Counted from the first letter of the stretch, positions 9,340-18,432 are shown. The stretch is 64,000 bases of DNA from Novosphingobium sp. NDB2Meth1 (GCF_900117425.1 NZ_FPEH01000016.1:364906-428905), one strand, 5' to 3'. Program-made: numbers and translations. The notes: generated by a model from the letters alone, not told the origin.

Positions 9340-9801
9340 TCAGGCGGCGTCGCGGTCGATGACATTGACGAGCAATGCGTAGATCGCATCGGCATCGGGC
9401 GCGGCGATCAGGCGCTCGTGCATGCGTTCATCGCGCATCAGCCGGGAGATCGCCGCGAGGGCCTGCAGGTGCGTTGCACCGGCCTGTTCGGGCGAAAGCA
9501 AGCCGAATACGCAATCGACCGGCATTCCATCCGACGAAGCGAAGTCGACCGGATTCTCCAAGCGGAAAAAGGCCGCGACCGGCCGCGCCAATGATTCCAG
9601 CCGAGCATGAGGGATAGCGACACCCCGGCCAAAGCCGGTGCTGCCAAGTGTTTCGCGTTCCTCGATCCGTTCAAGGACCGTCGCACGGTCAAGCGAGTAG
9701 ACCTCGCCGAAGCAATCCGCGAGCGCGCCGAGGATCTGCGTCTTTGTTTCGGCGCGCACGATGCGCACAGCCTGAAGATCGATCGAGAAAAGAGCGGTCA
9801 T
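9340..9801 (-). CDS. ptsN: PTS IIA-like nitrogen regulatory protein
   Basis: EIIA-Ntr of the nitrogen phosphotransferase system, a phosphocarrier that regulates rather than transports. The 153-residue protein has the phosphorylation site GRGVAIPHARL with His at about residue 65, plus the usual helices. The frame is open further upstream, but the ATG at 9801 gives the family-typical start (ALFSIDLQAVRI). It lies downstream of hpf on the same strand, the common hpf-ptsN pairing. rpoN, often found next to them, is absent here; dnaQ is upstream instead. Confidence 0.92.
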   Translation of the reverse strand: MTALFSIDLQAVRIVRAETKTQILGALADCFGEVYSLDRATVLERIEERETLGSTGFGRGVAIPHARLESLARPVAAFFRLENPVDFASSDGMPVDCVFGLLSPEQAGATHLQALAAISRLMRDERMHERLIAAPDADAIYALLVNVIDRDAA

Positions 9802-9940
9802 GGAAACAGTGATGCCGGAAAATGCGCTCGCGCGCCTGGTGTGGTGCGGCCCATGCGCCCGAACGCGACGCGGTGCAAGCACCGAATCGCGTTCCCGAGC
9901 CCACTGACAGCCTTGCCGGACATCAGATATGCAGCCGCAC

Positions 9941-10507
9941 TTACTTGGCCGGTTCGACCCAGCCGATCGAACCGTCACCACGGCGATAGACCATGTTGTG
10001 CACGCCGGTTCCGGCGTTCTTGAACAGCAGCGCGTTGGTATTGCGCAGATCGAGCATCATCACCGCGTCCGACACGCTGGCGGTCGGCACGTCAACGCGG
10101 GTTTCCGCAATGACGAGCGGCGCATCGGCCGGCTCTTCGGTCTCGGTCTCCTCGACAACGAAGACGGTGTAAGCGGCTTCTTCTTCGCGGCGGGCGTGAT
10201 CGGCCTGGTCCTGCCTGGCATTGATCCGGCGCTTGTAACGGCGCAGCTGCTTGTCGATCTTCTCGGCCGACTGATCGAGCGCGATGTGGGCATCCTGCGC
10301 GACCGCGCTGCCCTTGAGGATGAGGCCCTGCGCCACGTGGGTGACGATATCGCAGCGGAAGCCGCCATGTGGCGCCTTGCCAAGAGTGACGTGCGAAGTC
10401 AGCGCACGCGAGAAGTACTTGTCGACAATCGCGGAAAGGCGCTCTTCGGCATGAGCTTCGAAGGCGGCGCCGGTATCGACCTGATGGCCCGAAACGCGAA
10501 TATCCAT
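9941..10507 (-). CDS. hpf: Ribosome hibernation promoting factor, long form
   Basis: Binds the small subunit decoding region and promotes dimerisation of inactive 70S ribosomes in stationary phase. The 188-residue protein has an N-terminal RaiA/HPF domain (about residues 1-100, beta-alpha-beta start MDIRVSGHQVD, basic DKQLRRYKRRINAR). A linker leads to the C-terminal dimerisation domain (MMLDLRNTNALLFKN, RRGDGSIGWVEP), so it is the long type that makes 100S particles without RMF. It sits between dnaQ upstream and ptsN downstream on the same strand. Confidence 0.95.
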   Translation of the reverse strand: MDIRVSGHQVDTGAAFEAHAEERLSAIVDKYFSRALTSHVTLGKAPHGGFRCDIVTHVAQGLILKGSAVAQDAHIALDQSAEKIDKQLRRYKRRINARQDQADHARREEEAAYTVFVVEETETEEPADAPLVIAETRVDVPTASVSDAVMMLDLRNTNALLFKNAGTGVHNMVYRRGDGSIGWVEPAK

Positions 10508-10562
10508 AAGTCCACTCTCCTTCGCTCAAATCCCTGCCCGGACCGAACCGGGAAGGGCAAAC

Positions 10563-11252
10563 CTACTGCAGCCAGATGGCGCCCTTGATTCCTTCGACAA
10601 ACGCCGCGTGCCGGGCGAGTTCCTCCGCGCTGGCGGTATGCGGTCTGGCCGGCCGATGCATACGTGGCGCCTCCACACGGACCGCAGTTGTAACCGTTAC
10701 TGTCGTCACTTCGACTTCTGCGGCGAGTTCGAGGCCGATCTGCCGGCCGCCCATGAGTTCGACATAGAGCTGTGCCAGAAGCTCGGCGTCGAGCAACGCG
10801 CCGTGGCGGACACGGTGGCTGCGATCGATGCCATAGCGCGAGCAAAGCGCATCAAGGCTCAGCTTGGCGCCGGGATGCTTGCGCCGGGCAATCGCCACGG
10901 TATCGACCATCCGCCCGCGATCTACAGCGGGGAGCTGGCACATGGCGAGCTCGGCATTGAGGAAGCCGAAGTCGAACCCGGCATTGTGCGCAACGAGCGG
11001 GGCATCGCCCAGGAAGGCGAGGAGCTCCTCCGCCAGTTCGGCAAACCGCGGCTTGTCAGCCAGGAACGCGCTGGACAGACCGTGCACAGCCTCTGCCTCG
11101 GCGGGCATCGAACGATCCGGGTTGAAATAAGCATGGAAAACCGCGCCGGTGGGCACACGGTTCACCATCTCGATGCAGCCAATTTCTACCAGCCGATCGC
11201 CGCTCTGCGGGTCGAGGCCGGTCGTCTCTGTATCGAAAACGATCTCACGCAT
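10563..11252 (-). CDS. dnaQ: DNA polymerase III epsilon subunit (3'-5' proofreading exonuclease)
   Basis: A DEDDh exonuclease that proofreads replication. Exo I is FDTETTG with Asp7 and Glu9. Exo II is HNAGFDFGF with Asp94. Exo III is HRVRHGALLDAELL with His150 and Asp155. At 229 residues it also has a C-terminal tail (KGAIWLQ at the end) for polymerase contact. The ATG at 11252 starts right at the first catalytic strand; the frame is open 12 codons further but without family sequence. It is 40 bases downstream of coaE and close to the predicted origin, a common alphaproteobacterial arrangement. Confidence 0.96.
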   Translation of the reverse strand: MREIVFDTETTGLDPQSGDRLVEIGCIEMVNRVPTGAVFHAYFNPDRSMPAEAEAVHGLSSAFLADKPRFAELAEELLAFLGDAPLVAHNAGFDFGFLNAELAMCQLPAVDRGRMVDTVAIARRKHPGAKLSLDALCSRYGIDRSHRVRHGALLDAELLAQLYVELMGGRQIGLELAAEVEVTTVTVTTAVRVEAPRMHRPARPHTASAEELARHAAFVEGIKGAIWLQ

Positions 11253-11292
11253 TTGCGATAGTCTGGACCCGAGCAAGGGGGCTTGCAAGGCT

Positions 11293-11895
11293 TCAGCGCG
11301 GGTTTTTTTGCCGTAGGGCCGAGACCAGTGCAGCGACCTGCTCGCGCGTTTCGGCGAGCGTCATGCCGGTGTCGATGACGTGGTCGGCGCGCGCGCGCTT
11401 TTCGGCATCGGGAACCTGCAGGGCGAGGATGTGGGCGAATTTTTCCGGCGTCATGCCTGGGCGGGCCAGAACACGGGTGCGCTGCATCTCGGCCGGCGCT
11501 GACACAACAACAACCGCGTCGAGACCGGCGGCGTGGCCTTTTTCAAAGAGCAGCGGGATATCGAACACGACAATCGCCTCACCGGCATGCTCGAGCATGA
11601 AGGTCGCGCGTTCGTCGGCAACCGCCGGATGGACGATCGCTTCAAGCCGCGCCAGCGCTTCGGGATTGCCGAAAACCTGGGCACCGAGCGCCGGACGATC
11701 GACGCCATGAGGGCCAGTGGTGCCGGGAAAGGCAGCTTCGATCGCGGGTAGCAGCGTACCGTTCGGCCCTTGCAGGCGGTGAACCGCGGCATCGGCATCG
11801 AACACCGGCACGCCAAGTTCGCGCAGCATCAGCGCGACGGCGGACTTGCCCATCCCGATCGAGCCGGTGAGGCCGAGGATAAAGGGGCGGCTCAT
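11293..11895 (-). CDS. coaE: Dephospho-CoA kinase
   Basis: Phosphorylates the 3'-hydroxyl of dephospho-CoA, the last step of coenzyme A synthesis. The 200-residue protein has a P-loop [11 protein letters not shown] (about 8-18), then the substrate-binding [11 protein letters not shown], the DIPLLFE motif and a C-terminal [14 protein letters not shown] segment as in known CoaE proteins. Its start overlaps the aroE stop by 4 bases (ATGA), so translation is probably coupled in the run maf-aroE-coaE-dnaQ. Confidence 0.96.
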   Translation of the reverse strand: MSRPFILGLTGSIGMGKSAVALMLRELGVPVFDADAAVHRLQGPNGTLLPAIEAAFPGTTGPHGVDRPALGAQVFGNPEALARLEAIVHPAVADERATFMLEHAGEAIVVFDIPLLFEKGHAAGLDAVVVVSAPAEMQRTRVLARPGMTPEKFAHILALQVPDAEKRARADHVIDTGMTLAETREQVAALVSALRQKNPR

Positions 11896-12746
11896 GCAGC
11901 CAGCACCCTGCGCAGTTCGGCGTCCTTGTCACGCGGCGGCAGGGCACCAAAGAAGCGGCGGAACGCGTGATCTGCCTGACCGATCAGCATCGAAAGGCCA
12001 TCGATGGTGCGGAAACCCGCAGCACGGGCGGCCTTGAGGAATGGGGTTTCAAGCGGGCTGGTCACGATATCGTAGAACACCGAACCCGGCGGCGCGTGGC
12101 TCAAGTCGAACACAAGCAGCGGTTGGCCGGTCATGCCGAGCGATGAGGCGTTGACGACGAGATCGAAACAGCCTTCGCGATCATCGAAGGCGAAGTCGGT
12201 TGCCTCGGCGAAATGCGCTAGGTCGATGGCGTGGTGTTCACCAGCGGGATCGAGTTCATCGAGCAAGGCTCGCGCCTTGTCCGGGTTGCGGCCGGCGAGG
12301 ACAATGACCAGCTTCTCGTCCGCCAATCCCTTGATAATGGCGCGGGCAGCGCCGCCGGTGCCGATGACGCGGGCCATGCGGAAGTAGTGCGTCTTGGCGA
12401 GTTCGGAGCGCAGGGGCTCAAGGAAGCCCGGGACATCGGTGTTGTAGCCGACCAGCTGTCCGTCCTCGGGAATGATCGTGTTGACTGCACCGACGGCAGC
12501 AGCGAGCGGATCGAGCCGGTCGAGGAAGGGCATGACCGCTTGCTTGTGCGGCATGGTGACGTTGCAGCCGCGCCAGGCATGGTCAGTCCGGCGGGTGGTC
12601 AGAAATTCATCAAGGTCACTGGTGAGAACCCTGGTAGATTGATATTTTGCCTTTATATCAAGTTCTTGCAACCAAAATCCATGGATCGCCGGCGACTTGG
12701 ACTGGGCGATGGGATCACCGATGACCTCGGCATAGGGCAAGCTCAT
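11892..12746 (-). CDS. aroE: Shikimate dehydrogenase (NADP+)
   Basis: Reduces 3-dehydroshikimate in the chorismate pathway. The 284-residue protein begins with the shikimate-binding motif [18 protein letters not shown], then [10 protein letters not shown] with the catalytic lysine, [20 protein letters not shown], and a Rossmann motif [12 protein letters not shown]. The ATG at 12746 overlaps the end of maf by 4 bases, which fixes the start; an upstream open extension is arginine-rich and not family-like. It belongs to the leftward run maf-aroE-coaE. Confidence 0.96.
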   Translation of the reverse strand: MSLPYAEVIGDPIAQSKSPAIHGFWLQELDIKAKYQSTRVLTSDLDEFLTTRRTDHAWRGCNVTMPHKQAVMPFLDRLDPLAAAVGAVNTIIPEDGQLVGYNTDVPGFLEPLRSELAKTHYFRMARVIGTGGAARAIIKGLADEKLVIVLAGRNPDKARALLDELDPAGEHHAIDLAHFAEATDFAFDDREGCFDLVVNASSLGMTGQPLLVFDLSHAPPGSVFYDIVTSPLETPFLKAARAAGFRTIDGLSMLIGQADHAFRRFFGALPPRDKDAELRRVLAA

Positions 12747-13327
12747 GCGGGCAGCTCGCCGTGCGTGCGCAACGCGCCGAGCAGCGCCAAGAGCGGCATG
12801 CCGAGCACGGTGAAATGGCTGCCTTCGATGTGGTCGAACAACTGGACGCCGAGCGCTTCGATCCGGAACACGCCGACGCAGGCGCCAACGGCAGGCCATT
12901 CCTGCGCCAGATAGCCTTCGATGAAGTCGCTCGAGAGCGTCCGCACGCGCAGCTTTGCGGTTTCACAGTGACGCCATACCGGCACACCGTCGCGCACCAG
13001 AATGGCGGCTGAGTGCAAATGCATCGTCTGACCGGAAAAGAAGGCAAGGTGCCTTGCCGCATCGGCACGGCTGGCCGGCTTGTCGAAAGTCCGCCCGCAG
13101 ACCTCGACCAGTGAATCTCCGCCGAGGACCAGACGGCCCGGTGCGCCGACCGAGACCGAAAGCGCCTTTGCTTCGGCAAGGATCTTCGCGATCTCGCAGC
13201 CGGGAACCCCGATCAGCTCGCGCTTGATTTCCGCTTCATCGACATCGGAACTGCGCGCTTCGAACGGCACACCGGCCGCCGTGAGCATGGCTTTGCGGCT
13301 TGCGCTTTGGGAGGCCAGAATCAGCAT
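12743..13327 (-). CDS. maf: Maf family nucleotide pyrophosphatase
   Basis: House-cleaning pyrophosphatase acting on non-canonical or modified nucleoside triphosphates. The 194-residue protein starts [18 protein letters not shown], the Maf phosphate-binding motif (S-x-S-x-x-R). It has the catalytic-type [10 protein letters not shown] segment with a conserved aspartate and a C-terminal [12 protein letters not shown]. It overlaps aroE by 4 bases and follows the PEP-synthase-regulator gene by 18 bases. Which modified base it prefers cannot be read here. Confidence 0.92.
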   Translation of the reverse strand: MLILASQSASRKAMLTAAGVPFEARSSDVDEAEIKRELIGVPGCEIAKILAEAKALSVSVGAPGRLVLGGDSLVEVCGRTFDKPASRADAARHLAFFSGQTMHLHSAAILVRDGVPVWRHCETAKLRVRTLSSDFIEGYLAQEWPAVGACVGVFRIEALGVQLFDHIEGSHFTVLGMPLLALLGALRTHGELPA

Positions 13328-13345
13328 TCTCTCACCTTCGTCACT

Positions 13346-14188
13346 TCACAAGGCGTGGCCAGAGCCGTCCACGCCGCCATCGGGCCGCCGCTCATTGTAG
13401 AGATTGATGATCGCGGCGGCGGTTTCCTCGATGGATCGCCGCGATACGTCAATCACCGGCCAGCCATTATCCGCGAACATGCGGCGGGCGTACTGAACCT
13501 CGCGCGCGACATGCTCGCTATCGACATAGGCGGTCTCCGGCGCCTGATTGAGCGACAGCAGCCGGTTTCGCCGCACCTGGATCAGCCGCTCCGGACTGGT
13601 CGTAAGCCCGACAACCAGTGGACGGCGCAAGCTGAACAGCGCGGGCGGCGGCGGACTTTCCACAACGATGGGAATATTGGCGACACGATAGCCGCGATTG
13701 GCGAGATAGATCGCCGTCGGAGTCTTGGAAGACCGCGAGACACCGGCCAGCACGATGTCCGCTATCTCCCAGTCTTCCCATGCAATGCCGTCATCATGCG
13801 CAATCGTGAACTGGATCGCTTCGACGCGCTGGAAATAGGCGTCGTCCATCGCATGCTGGCGTCCGGGTCGACCCTTTGCTGCCTGCCCAAGCTGCGCTTC
13901 AAGTGCCAAAGTCACTGCATCAAGCGCAGGGACGCTGGGCAGACCGAGCGCGGCACAGCGGCTTTCCAGCAAAGCGCGCGTTTCAGCATTGACCATCGTA
14001 AACAGCACGAGGCCGGGATTGGCGGTGATCTCGCCCATGATCCGGTCGAGATGCTGCTGCGAGCGGACCATTGGCCAGAAGTGGCGCACCACATCAGCGT
14101 CATCAAATTGCGCGAGCGCCGCTTTGGCGATCATCTCGAGCGTTTCGCCGGTCGAGTCCGACAGGAGGTGCAAGTGCAGGCGCGGCAT
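13346..14188 (-). CDS. Pyruvate phosphate dikinase / PEP synthase regulatory protein (DUF299)
   Basis: A bifunctional ADP-dependent kinase and Pi-dependent pyrophosphorylase family that switches PEP synthase or pyruvate phosphate dikinase off and on. The 280-residue protein has the N-terminal LHLLSDSTGETLEMIA motif and the P-loop-like GVSRSSKTPT at about 149-157, then RGYRVANIPIV and DVSRRSIEETAAAI. The ATG at 14188 gives the family start. In alphaproteobacteria a gene of this family flanks the chromosomal origin opposite hemE, exactly as here. Which of the two target enzymes it controls cannot be told. Confidence 0.93.
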   Translation of the reverse strand: MPRLHLHLLSDSTGETLEMIAKAALAQFDDADVVRHFWPMVRSQQHLDRIMGEITANPGLVLFTMVNAETRALLESRCAALGLPSVPALDAVTLALEAQLGQAAKGRPGRQHAMDDAYFQRVEAIQFTIAHDDGIAWEDWEIADIVLAGVSRSSKTPTAIYLANRGYRVANIPIVVESPPPPALFSLRRPLVVGLTTSPERLIQVRRNRLLSLNQAPETAYVDSEHVAREVQYARRMFADNGWPVIDVSRRSIEETAAAIINLYNERRPDGGVDGSGHAL

Positions 14189-14525
14189 GGTTGCCCTTGG
14201 AGTCCGCCCCGGGAAAGGGCTGTGGATAGCCGCAGGATAAACCACGGGAGGAAACCGCGGACAAGTTTGGACTGCGATTGTGCCCCCGGAAGCAGCCTGC
14301 CGGCCCGCCGCTTGCGCACATCGGGACAAGGTTACCCACAGGCCGGGGACAACAGGGAGAACTTTCGCTTGCTCCCGAGACTGTTGAGAGTCGCTGACAC
14401 ACTTTCTTGTGGAGACGGCGGGACAATTCGGGCACACGCATGTCGTCCCCGCTATCCACAGGGTCAACAAACAACCTCAATCTGATTCAAAAGAATCTAT
14501 AGATTTGAATTGGACCGACTGCCTG
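14189..14525. other. Predicted chromosomal replication origin (oriC, hemE-side type)
   Basis: A 337-base non-coding gap between the divergent ppsR-type gene and hemE. It holds three DnaA-box-like 9-mers: TGTGGATAG at 14221-14229 (minus-strand CTATCCACA), TTACCCACA at 14332-14340 and CTATCCACA at 14452-14460. An AT-rich stretch at about 14461-14512 contains two GANTC methylation sites (14484-14488, 14493-14497) and an inverted repeat. Gene orientation switches from leftward to rightward here. The hemE-side origin is known from Caulobacter and Rickettsia. The assignment is by sequence and synteny only. Confidence 0.82.
14485..14510. repeat. AT-rich nested inverted repeat in the predicted origin
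   Basis: ATTCAAA at 14485-14491 is mirrored by TTTGAAT at 14504-14510, and the perfect 12-base palindrome AATCTATAGATT occupies 14494-14505 between and overlapping them. The stretch is much more AT-rich than its surroundings, so it could be the unwinding element or a protein-binding site. It ends 15 bases before the hemE start codon. Confidence 0.6.
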
Positions 14526-15563
14526 ATGTCTGACCCTGTCACGAAGCCGCTTCTCGCCACCCTCAAGGGCGCCAATCTTTCCCGCCGTCCGATCTGGCTT
14601 ATGCGTCAGGCTGGCCGCTATCTCCCGGAATATCGCGAACTGCGTGCCGAGAAGGGCGGTTTCCTTGCGCTGGTCTATGATTCTGCAGCTGCTGCGGAAA
14701 TCACCCTCCAGCCCCTGCGGCGGTTTGGTTTCGATGGGGCAATCCTGTTCTCTGACATCCTGATCGTGCCCTATGCAATGGGGCAGGATCTCCAGTTCCT
14801 TGCCGGCGAAGGTCCGGCGCTCTCTCCCCGCCTGCTCGATGCGGGTCTGGAGACGCTCAGGAGCGTCCCTGAGCGCCTTTCGCCGATCTATGAGACCGTG
14901 GCACAGGTCAGCGCCGCTTTGCCTCCTGAGGCGACCATGCTGGGCTTTGCGGGCAGTCCCTGGACCATCGCGACCTATATGGTGGCAGGCGAAGGCAGCC
15001 GTGACCAGCACGATACCCGCGCCCTGGCCTACAAGGACCCCGGCGCATTCCAGGCGATCATCGATGCCATTGTCGATGTGACCGTGGAATACCTCAGCGG
15101 TCAGGTGAAGGCCGGAGCCGAAGGCTTGCAACTGTTCGACAGCTGGGCTGGCAGCCTCGCCCCCGCTGAATTCGGGCGCTGGGTCATCGCCCCCAATGCG
15201 CGCATCACCGCGGAAATGCACAAGCTGCATCCCGATGTGCCGATTATCGGTTTTCCCAAGGGTGCGGGCGAAAAGCTGGCTGCCTATGCCGAAGGAACCG
15301 GCGTGGATGCGGTTGGCGTCGACGAGACGATCGATCCGGTCTGGGCGGCCAAGGCGCTGCCCGCTGGGCTGCCCGTGCAGGGCAATCTCGATCCGCTGCT
15401 GCTGCTTGCTGGCGGTCAGGCGCTGGAGGACGGCGCGCAGCGCGTGCTCGATGTGTTTGCCGACCGGCCGCACGTGTTCAACCTCGGCCACGGCATCGGG
15501 CAGTTCACACCGATCCCGCATGTCGAGCGGCTGCTCGAGGTGGTGCGGGGCTGGTCGCACTGA
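14526..15563 (+). CDS. hemE: Uroporphyrinogen decarboxylase
   Basis: Decarboxylates uroporphyrinogen III to coproporphyrinogen III in haem synthesis. The 345-residue protein carries the signature RPIWLMRQAGRYLPEYRE (about 21-38), then DSAAAAEITLQPLRRF, GFAGSPWTIATYM and the C-terminal FNLGHGIGQFTP. The ATG at 14526 begins the family-typical sequence; the upstream open frame runs through the origin and was not used. hemJ follows, so two haem genes are adjacent. The promoter must lie inside the predicted origin region, which would tie hemE transcription to origin activity. Confidence 0.97.
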   Translation: MSDPVTKPLLATLKGANLSRRPIWLMRQAGRYLPEYRELRAEKGGFLALVYDSAAAAEITLQPLRRFGFDGAILFSDILIVPYAMGQDLQFLAGEGPALSPRLLDAGLETLRSVPERLSPIYETVAQVSAALPPEATMLGFAGSPWTIATYMVAGEGSRDQHDTRALAYKDPGAFQAIIDAIVDVTVEYLSGQVKAGAEGLQLFDSWAGSLAPAEFGRWVIAPNARITAEMHKLHPDVPIIGFPKGAGEKLAAYAEGTGVDAVGVDETIDPVWAAKALPAGLPVQGNLDPLLLLAGGQALEDGAQRVLDVFADRPHVFNLGHGIGQFTPIPHVERLLEVVRGWSH

Positions 15564-15572
15564 GACGGATGA

Positions 15573-15593
15573 GGCGGTTCGCGATGAACCGCC
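15573..15593 (+). terminator. Stem-loop after hemE
   Basis: GGCGGTTC at 15573-15580 pairs perfectly with GAACCGCC at 15586-15593 around a GCGAT loop, 9 bases after the hemE stop. No T-run follows, so it may be a processing or stabilising hairpin rather than a strong terminator. Confidence 0.4.
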
Positions 15594-15641
15594 CCAATTC
15601 CCAAGTTCCGATCCGGCGGCAAAGACGCTAATATCGGCAAT

Positions 15642-16085
15642 ATGTTGCAGGTGCTCGCGATGCTCTATCTCTGGCTCAAGGCCGGCCATGTCATCTTCGT
15701 GATCTTCTGGATGGCGGGCCTGTTCATGCTGCCGCGCTTTTTCGTCTACCATCAGGAAGCGCCGCAAGGCTCGCCGGAAAATGCGATCTGGATCGACCGC
15801 GAACGCAAACTGATGAAGATCATCATGTGGCCTTCGCTGTTCATCGTCTGGGGATTTGGCCTGGCGCTGGCGGTGAGCGGCGAGTGGTTCACGCAAGGCT
15901 GGTTCCACGCCAAGCTCGCGATGGTGCTTGTGCTCACCGGCTACCATCTTTGGCTGGCAACCTATGCGCAAAAGCTGGCGCGCGGGGAGCGGCAGCTGAC
16001 CGGGCGGCAGCTGCGCTTGCTGAACGAGATTCCCGGCGTAACGGCAGCCGTGATCGTGGTGCTGGTGATCGTGAAGCCGTTCTGA
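15642..16085 (+). CDS. hemJ: Protoporphyrinogen IX oxidase HemJ
   Basis: Membrane enzyme that oxidises protoporphyrinogen IX to protoporphyrin IX in many alphaproteobacteria. The 147-residue protein is strongly hydrophobic with about four membrane segments. It carries the family motifs LWLKAGHVIFVIFWMAGLF (with a conserved histidine), LPRFFVYH, and WFHAKLAMVLVLTGYHLWL, ending in NEIPGVTAAVIVVLVIVKPF. It follows hemE by 78 bases on the same strand, matching its role in the same pathway. The ATG at 15660 is an alternative start. Confidence 0.93.
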   Translation: MLQVLAMLYLWLKAGHVIFVIFWMAGLFMLPRFFVYHQEAPQGSPENAIWIDRERKLMKIIMWPSLFIVWGFGLALAVSGEWFTQGWFHAKLAMVLVLTGYHLWLATYAQKLARGERQLTGRQLRLLNEIPGVTAAVIVVLVIVKPF

Positions 16086-16238
16086 TTGATGCCTTAGATT
16101 GACGCGCGCGTTCGCCGGGCCTAAGCGAATCAGGCATTCCGGTTTGGCAGCGCCTCTTGTGCCTGCCCCCAAAGGTCCGCTTTCTCCAAGCCCACCGACC
16201 CACCGGCCCGCGCAATTGCCCTTATTCGGATACGACAG

Positions 16239-17495
16239 ATGCATCTCAAGGAACTGAAGAAGAAGACGCCCGCCGAGCTGGTCCAGATGGCCGAAGAGCT
16301 CGATGTCGAGGGCGCAAGCACGCTGCGGCGCCAGGATCTCATGTTCGCCATCCTCAAGGAAGTGGCGGAAGATGGTGAGGAAATCCTCGGCATCGGCACC
16401 ATCGAAGTGCTGCCGGACGGCTTCGGCTTCCTGCGCAGTCCCGAGGCGAACTATCTCGCCGGTCCAGACGATATCTACGTCTCGCCCAACCAGGTCCGCA
16501 AATGGGGCCTGCGCACCGGCGATACTGTGGAAGGCGAGATCCGCGCGCCCAAGGACGGCGAGCGCTATTTCGCGATCACGCGGCTGATCAAGGTCAACTT
16601 CGACGACCCGGAAGCCGTGCGCCACCGGGTGAACTTCGACAACCTGACCCCGCTTTATCCCAACGAGCGCCTGCGGCTCGATACGCTCGACCCCACGGTC
16701 AAGGACAAGTCGGCCCGCGTGATCGATCTCGTCAGCCCGCAGGGCAAGGGCCAGCGCGCGCTGATCGTCGCGCCGCCGCGCACCGGCAAGACGGTGCTGC
16801 TGCAGAACATGGCCAAGGCGATCACCGACAACCATCCGGAAGTGTTCCTGCTGGTGCTGCTGGTCGACGAACGCCCGGAAGAAGTGACCGACATGCAGCG
16901 CAGCGTGAAGGGCGAGGTGATTTCCTCGACCTTCGACGAGCCGGCCAGCCGCCACGTGCAGGTTGCCGAAATGGTGATCGAGAAGGCCAAGCGTCTCGTC
17001 GAACACAAGCGCGACGTTGTCATCCTGCTCGATTCGATCACGCGCCTTGGCCGCGCCTACAACACCGTGGTGCCGTCGTCGGGCAAGGTGCTGACGGGCG
17101 GTGTCGACGCCAATGCGCTGCAGCGGCCCAAGCGCTTCTTCGGCGCGGCGCGCAATATCGAGGAAGGCGGTTCGCTTTCGATCATCGCCACCGCGCTGAT
17201 CGATACCGGCAGCCGCATGGATGAAGTGATCTTCGAAGAGTTCAAGGGCACCGGCAACTCGGAAATCGTGCTCGACCGCAAGGTGGCCGACAAGCGCATC
17301 TTCCCGGCGCTGGACGTGGGCAAGAGCGGCACCCGCAAGGAAGAGCTGCTCGTGCCGCAGGATCAGCTCAGCAAGATGTGGGTGCTGCGCCGCATCCTCA
17401 TGCAGATGGGCACCATCGACGCGATGGAATTCCTGCTCGACAAGATGAAGAACTCGAAGACCAACGAGGACTTCTTCGCGACGATGAATCAGTGA
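16239..17495 (+). CDS. rho: Transcription termination factor Rho
   Basis: Hexameric RNA helicase that ends transcription at rut sites. The 418-residue protein has the N-terminal domain ([20 protein letters not shown]), then a cold-shock-like RNA-binding domain ([20 protein letters not shown]). The ATPase core follows, with Walker [10 protein letters not shown] at about 181-189, Walker [19 protein letters not shown] and the Q/R-loop region [21 protein letters not shown]. It is complete and of standard length. The 153 bases upstream hold no recognised feature. The next gene starts at or just after the rho stop. Confidence 0.98.
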   Translation: MHLKELKKKTPAELVQMAEELDVEGASTLRRQDLMFAILKEVAEDGEEILGIGTIEVLPDGFGFLRSPEANYLAGPDDIYVSPNQVRKWGLRTGDTVEGEIRAPKDGERYFAITRLIKVNFDDPEAVRHRVNFDNLTPLYPNERLRLDTLDPTVKDKSARVIDLVSPQGKGQRALIVAPPRTGKTVLLQNMAKAITDNHPEVFLLVLLVDERPEEVTDMQRSVKGEVISSTFDEPASRHVQVAEMVIEKAKRLVEHKRDVVILLDSITRLGRAYNTVVPSSGKVLTGGVDANALQRPKRFFGAARNIEEGGSLSIIATALIDTGSRMDEVIFEEFKGTGNSEIVLDRKVADKRIFPALDVGKSGTRKEELLVPQDQLSKMWVLRRILMQMGTIDAMEFLLDKMKNSKTNEDFFATMNQ

Positions 17496-17521
17496 CGGAG
17501 GAAACCGCGGCACCGGATGCG

Positions 17522-17944
17522 ATGGTTCGCCTCGCAGTGTTGGTGTCGCGGTCAGAGGCGCTTGTCGTCGCGTCGATGCTGGAAGACCATGGTATTCCGG
17601 TTTGCATCGGCGGATCGGCGCACGCTTCAGTTTCAGTCAATTCGCTGGCGCTCTGCGGGCATGGCTTGTGGGTACCGCGGGTAGCACACCTACTCGCCTC
17701 CGAACTGCTGATCGAGGTGCTGAACGACGAGGAGTGGGCTTTCTCCTATGGCCTGCGCCGCGCAGTTCTGAGATTTTTGGGACTTTGGGCGGGCCTCAAC
17801 GTTGCAGTCATCTTGCCGTTCGTGCTCGGCGCAGAAGTGCCGGCCATCGCTCTGAGCGAGATCCCTTTGGCATTGCTCGGCGTACCAGCCAATCCACAAG
17901 GTCGGGGTGATTACAACCTGCACCCTGATGCCTTACCAAGCTGA
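17522..17944 (+). CDS. DUF2007-like protein with C-terminal hydrophobic segment
   Basis: A roughly 140-residue protein of unknown function. Its first part (VRLAVLVSRSEALVVASML, then EDHGIPVCIGG) resembles the DUF2007 signal-transducing fold, which has a similar opening helix. A hydrophobic stretch (LRFLGLWAGLNVAVILPFVL) suggests one or two membrane segments. A GTG at 17492 overlaps the rho stop and would add 10 residues and couple it to rho; the ATG at 17522 is the more conservative choice. The family assignment is tentative. Confidence 0.6.
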   Translation: MVRLAVLVSRSEALVVASMLEDHGIPVCIGGSAHASVSVNSLALCGHGLWVPRVAHLLASELLIEVLNDEEWAFSYGLRRAVLRFLGLWAGLNVAVILPFVLGAEVPAIALSEIPLALLGVPANPQGRGDYNLHPDALPS

Positions 17945-17956
17945 ATTGAATGGCGC

Positions 17957-18340
17957 TCAGGTGTTCTGCAGCGCCGCCGCCATCATCTCCCACAGCTTGT
18001 TCATCGCCTTGAGCGGCCGCACCATCACCTTGAAATCTATGATCTTTCCGTCGAGATCGAAGCGGATGAGATCGATGCCGTTGACGTGGATGCCGTCCAC
18101 CGTTGCGGTAAACTCGAGCAGGGCCTCCGGTCCGTCAACGAGTTCGCGAACATAGGTGAAGCCGGTGTTTCCGAAGACCTGTCCCGCGGCTGTCAGGTAC
18201 ATCATGACTTTGGCGTGGCCTTCCTGCGGGGTGTGCACGACCGGCGAGTGGAACACCGCGTCGGGTGCTATGAGCTCGGACAGCAGGGCGGTATCGCCGG
18301 TCTGCATGTAGCGATGCCAGGCGGCGAGGCCGGTGTGCAT
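17957..18340 (-). CDS. SnoaL-like / NTF2-like fold protein
   Basis: A 127-residue protein with the cone-shaped alpha+beta fold pattern of SnoaL/NTF2-like proteins: an N-terminal helix (GLAAWHRYMQTGD), then LSELIAPDAVFHSPVV, FTYVRELVDGPEALLEFTATV, and a C-terminal helix. Members range from isomerases to small-ligand-binding proteins; no catalytic set can be assigned. It converges on the gene ending at 17944 and is divergent from the TPR-hydroxylase gene with a 92-base gap between their starts. Confidence 0.72.
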   Translation of the reverse strand: MHTGLAAWHRYMQTGDTALLSELIAPDAVFHSPVVHTPQEGHAKVMMYLTAAGQVFGNTGFTYVRELVDGPEALLEFTATVDGIHVNGIDLIRFDLDGKIIDFKVMVRPLKAMNKLWEMMAAALQNT

Positions 18341-18432
18341 GAGGTCTCTCTCCTTGTTCTCTTGCGGCCTTGTGGCATGCCGGAAGCGCGCCTGCCATTG
18401 ATCCAGCGCAGGTTTGCGCTAGTCGTGAAGCC

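Noticed and set aside
14408..14416. A fourth DnaA-box-like motif TTGTGGAGA in the predicted origin
   Set aside because: It departs from the TTATNCACA consensus at too many positions to be counted with the three listed motifs.
14487..17513. A 1008-codon open frame on the minus strand opposite hemE, hemJ and rho
   Set aside because: It is antisense to three well-recognised genes, has arginine/histidine-rich composition and no family motif. High GC content removes stop codons from such frames.
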